From assembly GCA_029168955.1 (NCBI GenBank), contig JAPDOI010000010.1, positions 1,771,501-1,835,500 on the forward strand: DNA of 64,000 nt, read 5' to 3'. This document shows positions 25,365 through 34,840 of this stretch, one piece after another. The position numbers were made by a program, and so were the translations under genes. The first letter of the stretch is position 1. Each line of letters begins with the position of its first letter. The stretch is from Aplectana chamaeleonis. Taxonomy: Eukaryota > Nematoda > Chromadorea > Rhabditida > Cosmocercidae. The notes beneath the pieces were generated by a model, which did no database searches, was not told where the DNA came from, and was given only the letters and a program-made list of their open reading frames with translations.

Positions 25365-25891
25365 CTACTCATTTTCATGATAAGCTTTGCAACATGCCCG
25401 CCCCCCCCCTTCCTCAGAAGAGTTCTGGTTAGAAAAGTCGACATCAGGAACATGGAAGGAATAGTGTCGAGAGAATGCAAGAAACAGTGTGTGGAATAGT
25501 GCTGGAAATGTAAGTAGAAAACGCACCATATTTTACGACTTCTTATCCAACTACTTCGTTGAAACTTGGCTAAGTCGTCCAGATCAGTGATTTCCGTTTT
25601 CGATGCCATTGGGATAAACTCTGATTTATTTACGTGAATCGGCATCACAAATGAGCTTCTTGGTGGTGATTCGCAGAGGTGCTGCTTCCTGCAACAGAAG
25701 TCATTAGTTAAAATCATCGACTGTTTATAGCCAGTCAAATTTACAAGAATCGGTTTTGAAAGGTTTCTGAATTCAAGACGCAAGAAAGTCATGAGGTAAG
25801 TTAAAGGAATACTGAAACAACAAACGAGTGAAATACCGTAGATAAAATGCAAAATAAAGCAGCGGCGAGGCAGCGGAGGCATTTTCACCAT
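25365..25891 (-). CDS. Candidate small spliced host gene, 112 aa, N-terminal membrane segment
   Basis: I do not recognise the family. The minus strand can be read as three exons: 25891-25745 (ATG, 49 codons), 25688-25634 and 25501-25365 (TAG). Introns are 56 and 132 nt, both starting GTAAAT and ending TTGCAG and TTCCAG, typical of nematodes. The joined frame is open throughout. An AATAAA signal lies 38 nt past the stop. Residues ~11-37 are hydrophobic, suggesting a signal anchor or signal peptide, followed by a short hydrophilic part with a Gly triplet encoded by a (G)9 run. A single-exon 177-codon reading through both introns is the alternative. The model is inference from signals; there is no homology support. 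Confidence 0.45.
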
Positions 25892-26017
25892 CGCGCCATC
25901 GATTGATAGAAGCTAGGGCTCAATTAATCCGCTTTGTTGTTCGTAACAGGTGCGTTCCAAAGTTTGGGTAATAGTTGTTAATTATGCTGCTTGTAAGTGA
26001 TGCGTACATCAGACCGA

Positions 26018-26473
26018 TTTAAAGGCAGCGTTCACGATGATCATCCTCGTTGACTTTCCACAGTGAAATGATAGGCGAGAAGGATCCTAGGCTCCCAGTG
26101 TCGAAAGAACGGTAGAAAACGAGCCAGGAGCTGCAAAATGACGGCTGCAAACAAGCGTTTTGGTGCCCCCGACACGCCCCGTGCCCCAGGTCCGCCCCTC
26201 GAAAGGAACAAATGAAGACTCAGATTATAGGAATGATCAAGTGAAGGAAGTGCTGATAAGTGAGCTGTTTGTTTCATTGCACTGATAATTATCATCCTTC
26301 TAGCGGTTATTTCCTCCACGCTCAAAAATCAACGTAAACAAGAGAGCGCCTATTTTTGCTCAGAAACGCGTCTTTCGTGTCCTTTTTAGGCATGCCTTGC
26401 TATATAGGGCACCAGAACTTCCGTAAACTGTGGAGATATCGGAAGTGAAATTTATCGTGAACACTGCCTTTAA
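26018..26473 (+). mobile_element. TTAA-flanked MITE, 456 bp
   Basis: Ends TTTAAAGGCAGCGTTCACGA and TCGTGAACACTGCCTTTAA are inverted and flanked by TTAA on both sides. The termini are shared with the 546-bp family, but the interior is unrelated to it. The same termini sit inside the palindrome at 19163 and ~21242. Confidence 0.88.
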
Positions 26474-28003
26474 TGCCCAGCGTAGTTTGTTCGCTGTTTT
26501 TACGCGGATTCCAATGTAGCTTACAATATACGCGCTCTCAAAACGTATTGCTGATTACTTGTTCGTTCCCGTATCCGCGGCACTTTTTCGGTTTTCGTCG
26601 CCCGTTAATTGTCCGTGCACCATTGCAACCACCAACAAATTATGTTTGAGTTGAGTAATTGGACCTAACATTGTTCTATAATGATGTTCTATGATTTCCC
26701 GCGATGTTTTTGTCGTTCTCACATTGTTCAAAAAAGTTCTGAGAGGTCGGCTTGTAATGACCTCGATGACAGCGAATACTCAACACCTTTGCTGCTGACA
26801 TACCCAGGAGCACTTTGATGGCACACTTCACCTGGCCACGACTCCTCTTCCATGTCGGAATCTTTAGCGATGGCGGTCTTGCATGTTTCCTCCACCAGTC
26901 AATTGTCACCTCTTCTCGTGAGTTCCTGCCTCATTTTTACATCTCCATTTCACAAACCTGCCTCATTTGTTTTTTGTGCAGTTGTTCCTCATTACTCAGT
27001 TTCTTTTTTGATCTCCTGTCTTATTTTGCTCTCTCAGTATGATCTCCAGTTATTTCGACCTCTTACTGTGATCTCACTTTGCCGTCTCAGTTTACCCCTG
27101 TGTTATATACTAACGATATGGCTTTCGGAACCCTTCCCCACCCCTGATAGAAGGTAATCTTGATTCCAGACTGGTCAAAGATCCGACCCCCCACCGGACG
27201 TCGACGGGTCCGACTCCTCCCCCCCCCTATGTGATACATCACACCTGACGCCGAAACCTGGTTGGGAGAGGGATCAACGTTTAAGCGAGTAAGAGCACCC
27301 GATTATGTTTCCTTTCAGAGTCTGAAAAAAGCGATCAGCCGAAACCTTAACCAGTGAAGTGTGCATCGAACTCGCGAGAAGTTCAACCAGGGAATCCGCT
27401 ATTTTACAGTTGATTCGCAAGGTGTGTTTTAGAGCTGGAATGTAGTATACGAATGAGTTGAATTATTAACGAATTCAGGTGAGCCCAAATGTTGTCTCAT
27501 GAATGAAACCTAACACATGACGTTTTCGAGCGGGAGATGTGTGAAACAAGCACTCAGGTTCCCATAATATGCACATGCATGCATAATTGAGATAGTCGAA
27601 TTTATGACACGACTTGGGTTGGACGCCAAGTTCAACCAACATACACATGCGAATGCGCAAAATGTCAAGTACACAATACTGGTTTTACAAGGGAAAGCCA
27701 TTCAACCGTGGCCATTCCAAATGAAATATGCGTTACTAGGATCAATTTTCGACGTACGATTAGAATTTTTACATTGCAGCTGCGAAACGTTTCTCTGGAA
27801 GCAGTTATGTGCGGTTTCAGCACTTCACTCGTGGACGCATCATAGCGTGTAATTCATGGGTCTTCGTCGCCTCTTGAGATACACCGATGTGATTTCTACA
27901 CCAGGAGTCATCCCATAGTGTGTCGTAACGCCGAAATATGTTGCTATGATGAAAGAGGAGGCGCACGGTGATATACGAAGTCAGCGCCAGTTTGATTTGA
28001 AAG
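26474..28003. other. intergenic, nothing recognised
   Basis: A pyrimidine-rich stretch (26880-27110) and C/G runs near 27220 are present. No gene is supported. Confidence 0.5.
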
Positions 28004-28076
28004 TGGCCGATTGGCGCAGTGACAGTGTGACAGTGAGGAGTGAAGTCACGGGTTTGAATCGAACCCATGCTGCACT
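28004..28076 (+). tRNA. tRNA-like sequence (pseudo-tRNA or SINE head)
   Basis: TGGCGCAGTGACAG resembles a pol III A box, and GGGTTTGAATCGAACCC 39 bp later resembles a T-arm/B box (T in place of the usual C of GTTCGA). The acceptor stem does not pair, so this is not a functional tRNA by eye. A tRNA-derived SINE is an alternative. Confidence 0.35.
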
Positions 28077-28757
28077 CTTAGTTCCTGCACTCTTGTAAAA
28101 ATTTTTTTGATCACTTCTAAAGTAAAGGATTAGCAGATTTATCGTGCGAGAGCTTTTTGTAAGAATATGAAGCGTTTCAGTCATGAATATCTGATCCCCG
28201 CGGCCGGTATTTTGCTGTGGAAATAGTTGGAATTGCAATAGCTACGAGCACTCGTAAATGTTCAAAACAAAGATAACGTTTTCAAGTCAGGAAAGGAAGC
28301 CTCATGATCTCTCGGTAGAAGTTTCTTTGTCACGAATACAAGGCGTCTGCAGAATAGAGTGACAGTAAGAGAGCGGTCCCGCCGAAAAGGGACATTTTTG
28401 AAATGTAGGTGTCACGAGAGTAAGATACTTGAGTCCAGTTTGTTCGCCCTGTGCTTCCTTGCTTACACGGCGCGAACAAGAAAGCTCTACCAACTTCTTT
28501 ACTCGAAACTTGGGTAAATAAACCATACAATAGTAATACAACGGATATATGTATTAAACGAGCAATCGCAACGTTAACAGTAACAAGAGTATCGTAATAT
28601 CGCGATCACACAGCTGCTAATGGAATAAATGGGTAATAACAAGAACAATAAGAACATAATGTGCATCGCAACTGAGACATTCTCACTACTCATGAAAGGC
28701 ATTCGCACTACAAAAGCCGAGAGGGCGAGGAAAGCCGCCCCCTTGCACTTACAGTCT
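28077..28757. other. intergenic, nothing recognised
   Basis: No LTR edge or gene could be identified here, although the 3' end of the BEL element is expected nearby. Confidence 0.45.
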
Positions 28758-28758
28758 T

Positions 28759-28833
28759 GCCGCCGCTTCCCATTCCTCTGAATACGAGTTGATGGAATGA
28801 TAGATAAGAATAAAGGAATGGGAAAGCGGCGGC
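28759..28833. repeat. Hairpin, 19-bp arms
   Basis: GCCGCCGCTTCCCATTCCT pairs with AGGAATGGGAAAGCGGCGGC (one bulge), with a loop of ~36 bp. Confidence 0.8.
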
Positions 28834-28856
28834 TTTTCCTATATTGTGTCAATATC

Positions 28857-28892
28857 TCTCGAAGCTGAAAGCTTAGAGAGCTTTCAGCTTCG
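28857..28892. repeat. Perfect short hairpin next to BEL 3' region
   Basis: TCGAAGCTGAAAGCT faces AGCTTTCAGCTTCGA with a 5-6-nt loop. It lies just downstream of the zinc-knuckle ORF on the minus strand. A role in 3'-end formation is possible but untested. Confidence 0.6.
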
Positions 28893-28910
28893 ATACTCCC
28901 GCCGGCATCT

Positions 28911-29166
28911 TCAGTTCAGGTGTGCCATTCTCTTCGCCAGTTCAGCCAGTTGCATACCTTTTTCCTGCTTGGTCCTCTGTGCTTCGTTTAGTCTTCTGCG
29001 AATGCCCTCACTAGGCTCCGGTAAAGTACATGCCGCCGAATGTTGTCTCTCCTTGCAATGAAAGCACTTCGTACGGTACTTTGGGCACTGGCTATCAGCC
29101 GGGCAGAGCCATTCCAGACACATTTGGCAGCGGTGTTGCTCCTACAAGAATACGCCTTCTTTCTAC
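28911..29166 (-). pseudogene. Second zinc knuckle, out of frame with the ORF above it
   Basis: In another frame directly downstream of 29167, the minus strand encodes a Cys-rich stretch and a canonical C-x2-C-x4-H-x4-C knuckle (CFHCKERQHSAAC), followed by a charged, probably coiled-coil tail ending at 28911. It is the expected continuation of the upstream knuckle protein, so the reading frame is broken at about 29.13-29.17 kb. Confidence 0.75.
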
Positions 29167-30309
29167 TCAATTGGCGATCCGTTTACAGGAGTCGGCGTAA
29201 TGATCGCCTCGCACGTCGCAGAAGATGCATTTCATGTATCTTTGGCGACCTTCACTTCGCACCTTGCCGTCGTATATTCTCGGAGCGCACGTCTGAGTAT
29301 GAGACATTTCATTTATAACGTTGTCCAGCTCTGCTATTTCACTTTCAATCGCATCGCACTCAGATATCAACGTTTCTCTTTCTCTTCTTCTCTCCGCCTC
29401 GCCCTGATCCTCCGCCATTTCGCTGTCCTCACAGACTTCAAGGTCGTCAACAGCTTCCATGAACTCGCAGTTACCATGAATCACTTCCTCCTCACCTTCT
29501 GGCTGCTGCTGTTGCGGCTGCTCCGGGCGAGCCGAGTTTGTAGAAGCGTCAAGTACTTCTGAAAGTGTGGTGAACAGCTTGCGTTGATTGCCAAACAGCT
29601 TTGCGAATCCGGCATCGCATTTTTGAAGGACTCTTGAGAATCTGGATCGCATTTCGGTGACGTGGCTGGAAGAGGAGGCTTCAGGTGAATGAATTTGCAT
29701 TTTTGCCATCGTTTCCTGAATGTTCGAAATGCCGTCATCTAGACGTCGGCGCAGAGAATCAGCGCTATCCTGCACCAGAGATTGAAGGTCTATTCGTTCA
29801 GCGTGTTCCTCCTCCTTTAACTGCGTTCTAGCTTCTTGAACCTCTTCTTGTAGTTCATCTATGAATCGGAGTTGGTCTGCGATAAGGGTATCTAGGCTCC
29901 CGATGTTGGTAACAATGGGCCAGCCGTCCTCGAATTCCATCTTCGTTGCCATCAGCGCTGCCCAACCTTCTTCAGATATCTTTTTTGTAGCGATGAGCAA
30001 GGGAATAGTCAAAGCGATCGTGCGTATCTTCGTATTACAGAAAGCATATGCCATTCGCATCTTGTCCAATATAACCACCGTGAGCTCAAGCTCATGAAGT
30101 CTGTTCTGCCATGGGGCAAAGTTCGCATTCCGTAGGTCTCGCACACGTCCGCTGAGAAAGTCGACTGTGGATTTGTTGAAAGTAATGTCGATGCTGGTCT
30201 GCACGATCCTTTCGTGAAGTTCATTCGGTCGTGGGAGTACCGGAAGCGCAAACTTCAAGCGCCTTAACTCTTCTTTTACCCTTCGCGATTCCATCAGTGG
30301 ATTGTTCAT
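29167..30309 (-). CDS. Gag-like zinc-knuckle protein downstream of env, 380 aa
   Basis: I choose ATG 30309 rather than the longer open frame to 30414. TTTTCAG lies at 30319-30313, three bases before this ATG, as in trans- or cis-spliced nematode messages, and no ATG occurs further upstream in frame. The protein is mostly helical and charged, with a likely coiled coil in the middle, a Gln/Glu-rich linker (PEQPQQQQPEG) and a C-terminal knuckle CIFCDVRGDHYADSC (C-x2-C-x5-H-x4-C). Knuckle plus coiled coil is common in nematode gag-like proteins. Its place after env, about 135 nt past the env stop, is not the normal gag position. It may be an accessory ORF of the element or the gag of a second, otherwise missing, copy. 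Confidence 0.7.
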   Translation of the reverse strand: MNNPLMESRRVKEELRRLKFALPVLPRPNELHERIVQTSIDITFNKSTVDFLSGRVRDLRNANFAPWQNRLHELELTVVILDKMRMAYAFCNTKIRTIALTIPLLIATKKISEEGWAALMATKMEFEDGWPIVTNIGSLDTLIADQLRFIDELQEEVQEARTQLKEEEHAERIDLQSLVQDSADSLRRRLDDGISNIQETMAKMQIHSPEASSSSHVTEMRSRFSRVLQKCDAGFAKLFGNQRKLFTTLSEVLDASTNSARPEQPQQQQPEGEEEVIHGNCEFMEAVDDLEVCEDSEMAEDQGEAERRRERETLISECDAIESEIAELDNVINEMSHTQTCAPRIYDGKVRSEGRQRYMKCIFCDVRGDHYADSCKRIAN

Positions 30310-30312
30310 GAT

Positions 30313-30319
30313 CTGAAAA
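30313..30319 (-). promoter_or_regulatory. Splice acceptor TTTTCAG before zinc-knuckle ORF
   Basis: A canonical nematode 3' splice site, ATATTTTCAG, immediately before ATCATG. It could accept SL1 or a cis leader and would explain expression of a third ORF from a downstream position. Confidence 0.55.
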
Positions 30320-30444
30320 TATGTTTCTGCGCAAAAATATTCGAGAGTTGCATTATGATACAGTTGATTTGTTTTTTGTTTATGATAAGTTTTGCGAACT
30401 AGACATTGAGCCACTTTTTTCTTGGAATTTTATGACGACCTCCA

Positions 30445-32642
30445 TCATAGTTTCTTAATATGTGGCTTAAAATTCGCTGTATGTCCCTTTAGTGTCAAAC
30501 CTATCGCATAGCAGACTAAGCGTAGCGTCCTTTGTATAAATACTCGAGGAACCGTGATTGCAATAAACCACATAAAGCTGAGCAACCCTTGAAGAACTCG
30601 CACTGCGAATGTTTGTAAGTAGATGTACGACAGAAGAAGGGCGCACACAACGCATATTACTGCGACCATGATAGATTTATACCAAGAAAGTATGACGTCC
30701 CCTATATGGTCGAAGTCTGGCTGATGAAACTCGCTGAAAATCGTGCTATTCCCGTCGAGTATGGCGTTGGGAGCGAATTTCCTGGAATTGATGTATTTCA
30801 GTACTCCTGACAGCACGAAATGATTCGCATTTTTCCGCATGTTATGGAACAGTTCAGGAACTGTCGTGCGGCATCTTTGTGGAGTCGTAGTTTGGTCTCT
30901 ATTCCCTGTGGTGAACAAGGTACCACGAATGCATTGTCGGAGCATATAATTTCGCCCCGTGTGGGAGATCGCGCGAAACATCGCACATTTGCAAATGCAC
31001 CCTTTCCGCACTGATAGCAGCCATAGAGTTCGCTGTTTTTGATTTCGCACGGAATATCGTGTGGTTCAACAACGGAAACGTGAACAGCGTCTGAGTAACT
31101 GACCACGAATTCGGCTGAAACTGAGGCTGGGACCTTTGCAATTAACCGAGAATGTCCATAATAATGTTGCATGAGCTCTAGAGAAGCTCGCTTGATGGGT
31201 AGCTTCGTGTCAAGCCGGCTAAATTCGTTCAATACTGTAGAAGCTCCACAATCACAACGGAACTTGTTCTCTGCTGGGGAGCAGTAGCAGCCGTCATTGA
31301 ATGTGCAATTGCTCACCTTTGCTGCTTCCAAAGTTTTGCATCGAAGATGGGGACGAAATGTCGGACTGAGAATCGCAGTGTCTTGTTTGCGATTGGTGAT
31401 GAAGGGATCACTCATAACTGGCGAAGAAGGGAGCGATAACGATTTCATGGTGATGTGGAAGGACTGTATCTGTTTAGGTATGTTGGGGACAATTGCAGTC
31501 ACATATCGCTTGTTTGCGGCTACATCTCCTAAAATATCCACGACAACCTCCAGTTTAGCTTCTTCTCTCCATCGAGTAAAATGAAAAACTTCATAGATAT
31601 CCGATGTCCGTGGAGTAGCATAGAGTCGATAAAACAGACATCCTGAGCTCAAAAGAAAACAGTCGCAACCGACTCCTCCGCAGGATTCTAAACAACCAAA
31701 TCGTCCTGGATAAGAGTTGCCTTGATTTAGTTCAGGTATAATGCTGGAAGCATTTATCGCAGCGCTTTTTCCCCCTGTACAAGAGCCCATATGCGCGCAC
31801 CGCTTGCTATCCACCACTCGAAGTATGGTATATCAAGTAAAATAATCCGTCTCTTGATCGCATTCCAGAAAAAGACCCTTCCATGCTATATTCACGTTGG
31901 AGATGAGCGTATTATTCCCTGTGAGGCGTAAACATGCTTCGTGCTTGAAGTTATTAAGGTAAAGGGTTGCCGAAAGCGATGCTTTGCACGTCACATGAGT
32001 CTTGTTCTGATCGCACGTTTTGGTCTGATGTTCGAAGACGTTCACGTCCTGACAAGCCAGGGAATGTGGGATACTTCCAAAGTGAAGAGCCATCGCCAGA
32101 GCCAAAGCTTCAGCCAATCTCATAGCTCGAGTAGTTCTCTGCTGCCGCATTCGACGAATCAATATTACCGCGACTGATAGAATTTTCCGCATCAAAAATG
32201 TGATAATTCGCAGCATTATAATTATTGCTTGCTGAACAGGCCTTCCTATTGTGATGAAAACCCAGAGCAAAATATAAGTTGTCGCAATGGCGAGATAGAG
32301 GAGAATCGCGTACAGAAGAATCGCTCTAGATGGCCAGCATTCCGGATTGAGCATAACTGACATGAACAGCCAACAGTTGGCATTCTGACAAAAATCGATA
32401 GCTGGGCATACCGTTTCGATCATCGCAAGCTTTCCGTTAGAGTTCCATTTCAACGTAAATTCTTGATGGGTAACTTCAGGTGGGAATTTGATTATTTCAG
32501 TTTCAGCCGGGGTCATAACCGCTTTACAGTGATAGTCAGCACACACTTCAAAGCTGTTGTTGCGTGTGTGAACGACAATGCCGTCATCAGAACAGCGTAA
32601 ACGCAGAGAAGGGATTTCCCTGGCGAAGCCACTTGCTGTCAC
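30445..32642 (-). pseudogene. Phlebovirus-like envelope glycoprotein (env) of BEL element, broken
   Basis: Three segments cover it. 32642-31833 holds an ectodomain, a membrane segment near residues 107-131 and a second hydrophobic stretch just before a Cys-rich start (an internal signal, ending SLAC near residue 207), as in glycoprotein precursors cleaved into two subunits. 31817-30798 carries GCDCF and GCLFYRLYA (residues ~50-67), which I recognise from the phlebovirus G2/Gc-type domain captured by nematode retroelements. 31050-30445 has a C-terminal anchor at residues ~125-145. A TGA near 31835 separates the first two segments in frame, and a one-base shift lies between 31050 and 30798. The frame stays open upstream to ~32740, with a signal-like run (KWLLVQAAIYVV) overlapping the end of pol in a different frame and without ATG. 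Confidence 0.85.
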
Positions 32643-33903
32643 GACATAGATCGCTGCCTGAACGAGTAGCCACTTGAGAGGAAAATATTTCCATGATAAG
32701 GAAGATGAAGCACTCGCAGTCGTGGCAAAAGAGTGATTTCCCTATTACGCGGTCGAAGATTGTATGGCGGATCACTACTAGTTTGGGTAGCAGGCTGTGG
32801 ATTGTCTGTCCTTTCGCCAGTGATTTCCGTAGTTTCATCTGCCGGATGGGAGTCATCGTCCAGCTCTAAAGGGACCAAAAGGTTCACGGGGCGCCGAATC
32901 GGCCGTCCAGTCGAAGTAATGAGATCTACGCCCCGCACTGCGCCATCAGAACTCTTTTTGAGATTGGTAATTCTCGCCATCTTCCATTCGTTGCGAGGCA
33001 GATTGGGATCCATGATCAGTACGATAGAACCGATCTTCGGGTGTTCAAGTCCTTGTCGTTTTTAGAGAGATACATGACCCTGCCGTTCTTGCAAGCTGGT
33101 CAGGTATTGCTCCTTCCACATTGTCCAAAACTTTTCCGTAATCTGACACGACGAATTCAGCGCGTCCTCGGCCTGTTTACGAGTTCGCAATTGGAACCGT
33201 TGTTCAGGTGGAAGGTATTCGCTATCCTCTAGGTCAGATTCGCTCATGTCAAGAGGGTAGGTCAGTATCATATCCTTTTGCAAAAAGTCGATGGGACGCA
33301 GGGAGCCAAATTGATCAGAATCGGTTTCCTGATATGTCAGGGGCCTAGTATTGAGACATCCTTCGACTTCTGTGACGATTGTCGTGATTTCATCTGATGT
33401 GCGGGATTTCGCATTCCGCAAAGCCTTGTACAGCGCGTGCTTAACTGATTTTATCAGACGCTCATAGAAGCCTCCTTGCCAAGGCGCATAAGGTGTAATA
33501 TGATGCCAAAGAATTTCTCGGTTTGCCAGCAAGCGGTTCAAAGAGTCATCCACAGTAACCTTTCTGATGTGATCTGCGAGGATTTCAGCGCTAAGAGTAA
33601 AAGTGGGTGAATTGTCGCATGTGATTGACTCTGGAATACCTCTTCTTGGAAAGAATCGCCTCAGCGCGGCTAGGAATTCTATGGTACCCATATTCCGTAC
33701 CAATTCTAGGTGGAGTAGACGGGTGACGGTGCAAGTAAATATACACTCATAAGGCTTTGTGTCAGTATCTCCGTGTCGACAGGTTGGCAGATCAAGGAAA
33801 TCGAGACCGATATGCTGGAAAGGGTGATATGTCGTAAGTATGGTAAGTCGTTGTCGTCAGTCTGCGAGGAACCTTGTGGCGGGTTCTGGTTCTTTTGAGA
33901 ATT
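32639..33903 (-). pseudogene. BEL/Pao integrase core and C-terminal domain
   Basis: The core starts about 33.84 kb with HIGLDFLDL (first Asp), then TCDNSPTF (second Asp) and a GGFYERLIKSVK block with the catalytic Glu. The C-terminal part has the PRNEWKMARI and RPIRRPVNLLVPL blocks typical of BEL integrases. A TAA at 33062-33064 interrupts the frame before the C-terminal domain, and the two parts are otherwise in the same frame. The first ~130 nt (33.85-33.98 kb) do not align with a normal zinc-binding linker and contain a TGA. Confidence 0.88.
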
Positions 33904-33983
33904 TACTTAAAGCCACCGGCAAAGGTAAATTGGACCGATTTCGTTGGCCGTCGCCTGGTTGTTGTTGTACAGCAGCGTGACTG

Positions 33984-33990
33984 ATCTTTG
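33984..33990. repeat. Target-site duplication of CR1-like LINE, left
   Basis: ATCTTTG, repeated at 37748-37754 directly after the LINE 3' tail. Confidence 0.75.
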
Positions 33991-34006
33991 ATTACCATTG
34001 AGATCA

Positions 34007-34840
34007 ATGCCGTCGTCTACGTCTCAAAAGAAAGCCAGGAGCAGAGCTATCGAGGAAAACGAACCAGATGCGTCGAATGATGTCGAAATGGCAATGGAAC
34101 AAATGCGTGCTGACAAGAAGACGCCGGTATTTTTGAAAACTCTGATCCTCCATGTTATTGATGTTCAAGGTCAACTTTCGACTGTACTCACGAAAAATGT
34201 AGAGCTCCAAAGTCAAATTGCGACATTGCGTCATGAGAATGACGAGCTGCGTAAGGCCTTAGCTGATGCGCATAAGAATTCTTCTCCTATTCCTGTGGAT
34301 GGATTGAATTGTTCTTGTTCTGTCGAATTTTTTGAGGAGAAAGAGCGCCAGCGCTCAACTGTGATATCGGGTATAGCTGAGCCTAGGAATTCCTCTTCCA
34401 CAACTAGGGCTATGCTCAACTATGATAGTGTGAAAAAGGTACTTGACCATCTTGAGGTTGAATGTGTCCCACAATCTGTTTACAGATTAGGAAAACCTAA
34501 TGTGGAACGTGCTCGTTTGTTGAAGGTTGTTTTACCTAGCTCTTATTATCAACGCCTCATTCTCACAAGAGCCCACTGGTTGCGATCATATCCTCATGGG
34601 AGGGTGTTCATTCGCCGTTCCCTTACAAAAAAGGAGATTAATCGGAACCGGGAGGCTAGGCTTGCTCGTGTCAGCTTAGGTGTGGCGAACACTCAACAAG
34701 AGGAACGCCAAAATTCTGAGGATGATGTTGTCGGCACCATCGCTAGTATTGTTTTTGTTTCTAATGTCGATCAGACTTTTGTTTCTAATACCGATCAGAC
34801 TTGTGTTGATCAATCGCAATCGGGTTCGTCAAACCAGTGA
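34007..34840 (+). CDS. LINE ORF1 protein, ~277 aa
   Basis: I use the ATG at 34007, because no ATG lies upstream in the element. The layout is a basic N-terminus, a Leu-rich coiled coil (residues ~40-90, heptads around LSTVLTKNVELQSQIATL), then a region with PLKVVL-like LLKVVLPSSYYQ and VFIRRSLTKKE blocks seen in CR1/L1-type ORF1 RNA-binding proteins, and a Gln/Ser-rich tail. It lacks CCHC knuckles apart from a CSCSVEF stretch. It would act as a nucleic-acid chaperone in the retrotransposition particle. The TGA at 34838-34840 overlaps the open frame of ORF2. Confidence 0.8.
   Translation: MPSSTSQKKARSRAIEENEPDASNDVEMAMEQMRADKKTPVFLKTLILHVIDVQGQLSTVLTKNVELQSQIATLRHENDELRKALADAHKNSSPIPVDGLNCSCSVEFFEEKERQRSTVISGIAEPRNSSSTTRAMLNYDSVKKVLDHLEVECVPQSVYRLGKPNVERARLLKVVLPSSYYQRLILTRAHWLRSYPHGRVFIRRSLTKKEINRNREARLARVSLGVANTQQEERQNSEDDVVGTIASIVFVSNVDQTFVSNTDQTCVDQSQSGSSNQ

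Larger units (their letters stand above)
28911..33983 (-). mobile_element. BEL/Pao retrotransposon, 3' half (integrase core, env-like, zinc-knuckle ORF)
   Basis: Minus-strand order is integrase catalytic and C-terminal region, phlebovirus-like glycoprotein, then a gag-like zinc-knuckle ORF. The 5' side stops at the target duplication of the CR1-like LINE (33984). The 5' half of what looks like the same element resumes at 46143. I could not place an LTR. Confidence 0.85.

Noticed and set aside
29167..34840. Zinc-knuckle, glycoprotein and ORF1 proteins as host cellular genes
   Set aside because: Position, strand and partner domains fit the retroelements, and all lie in transposon context.
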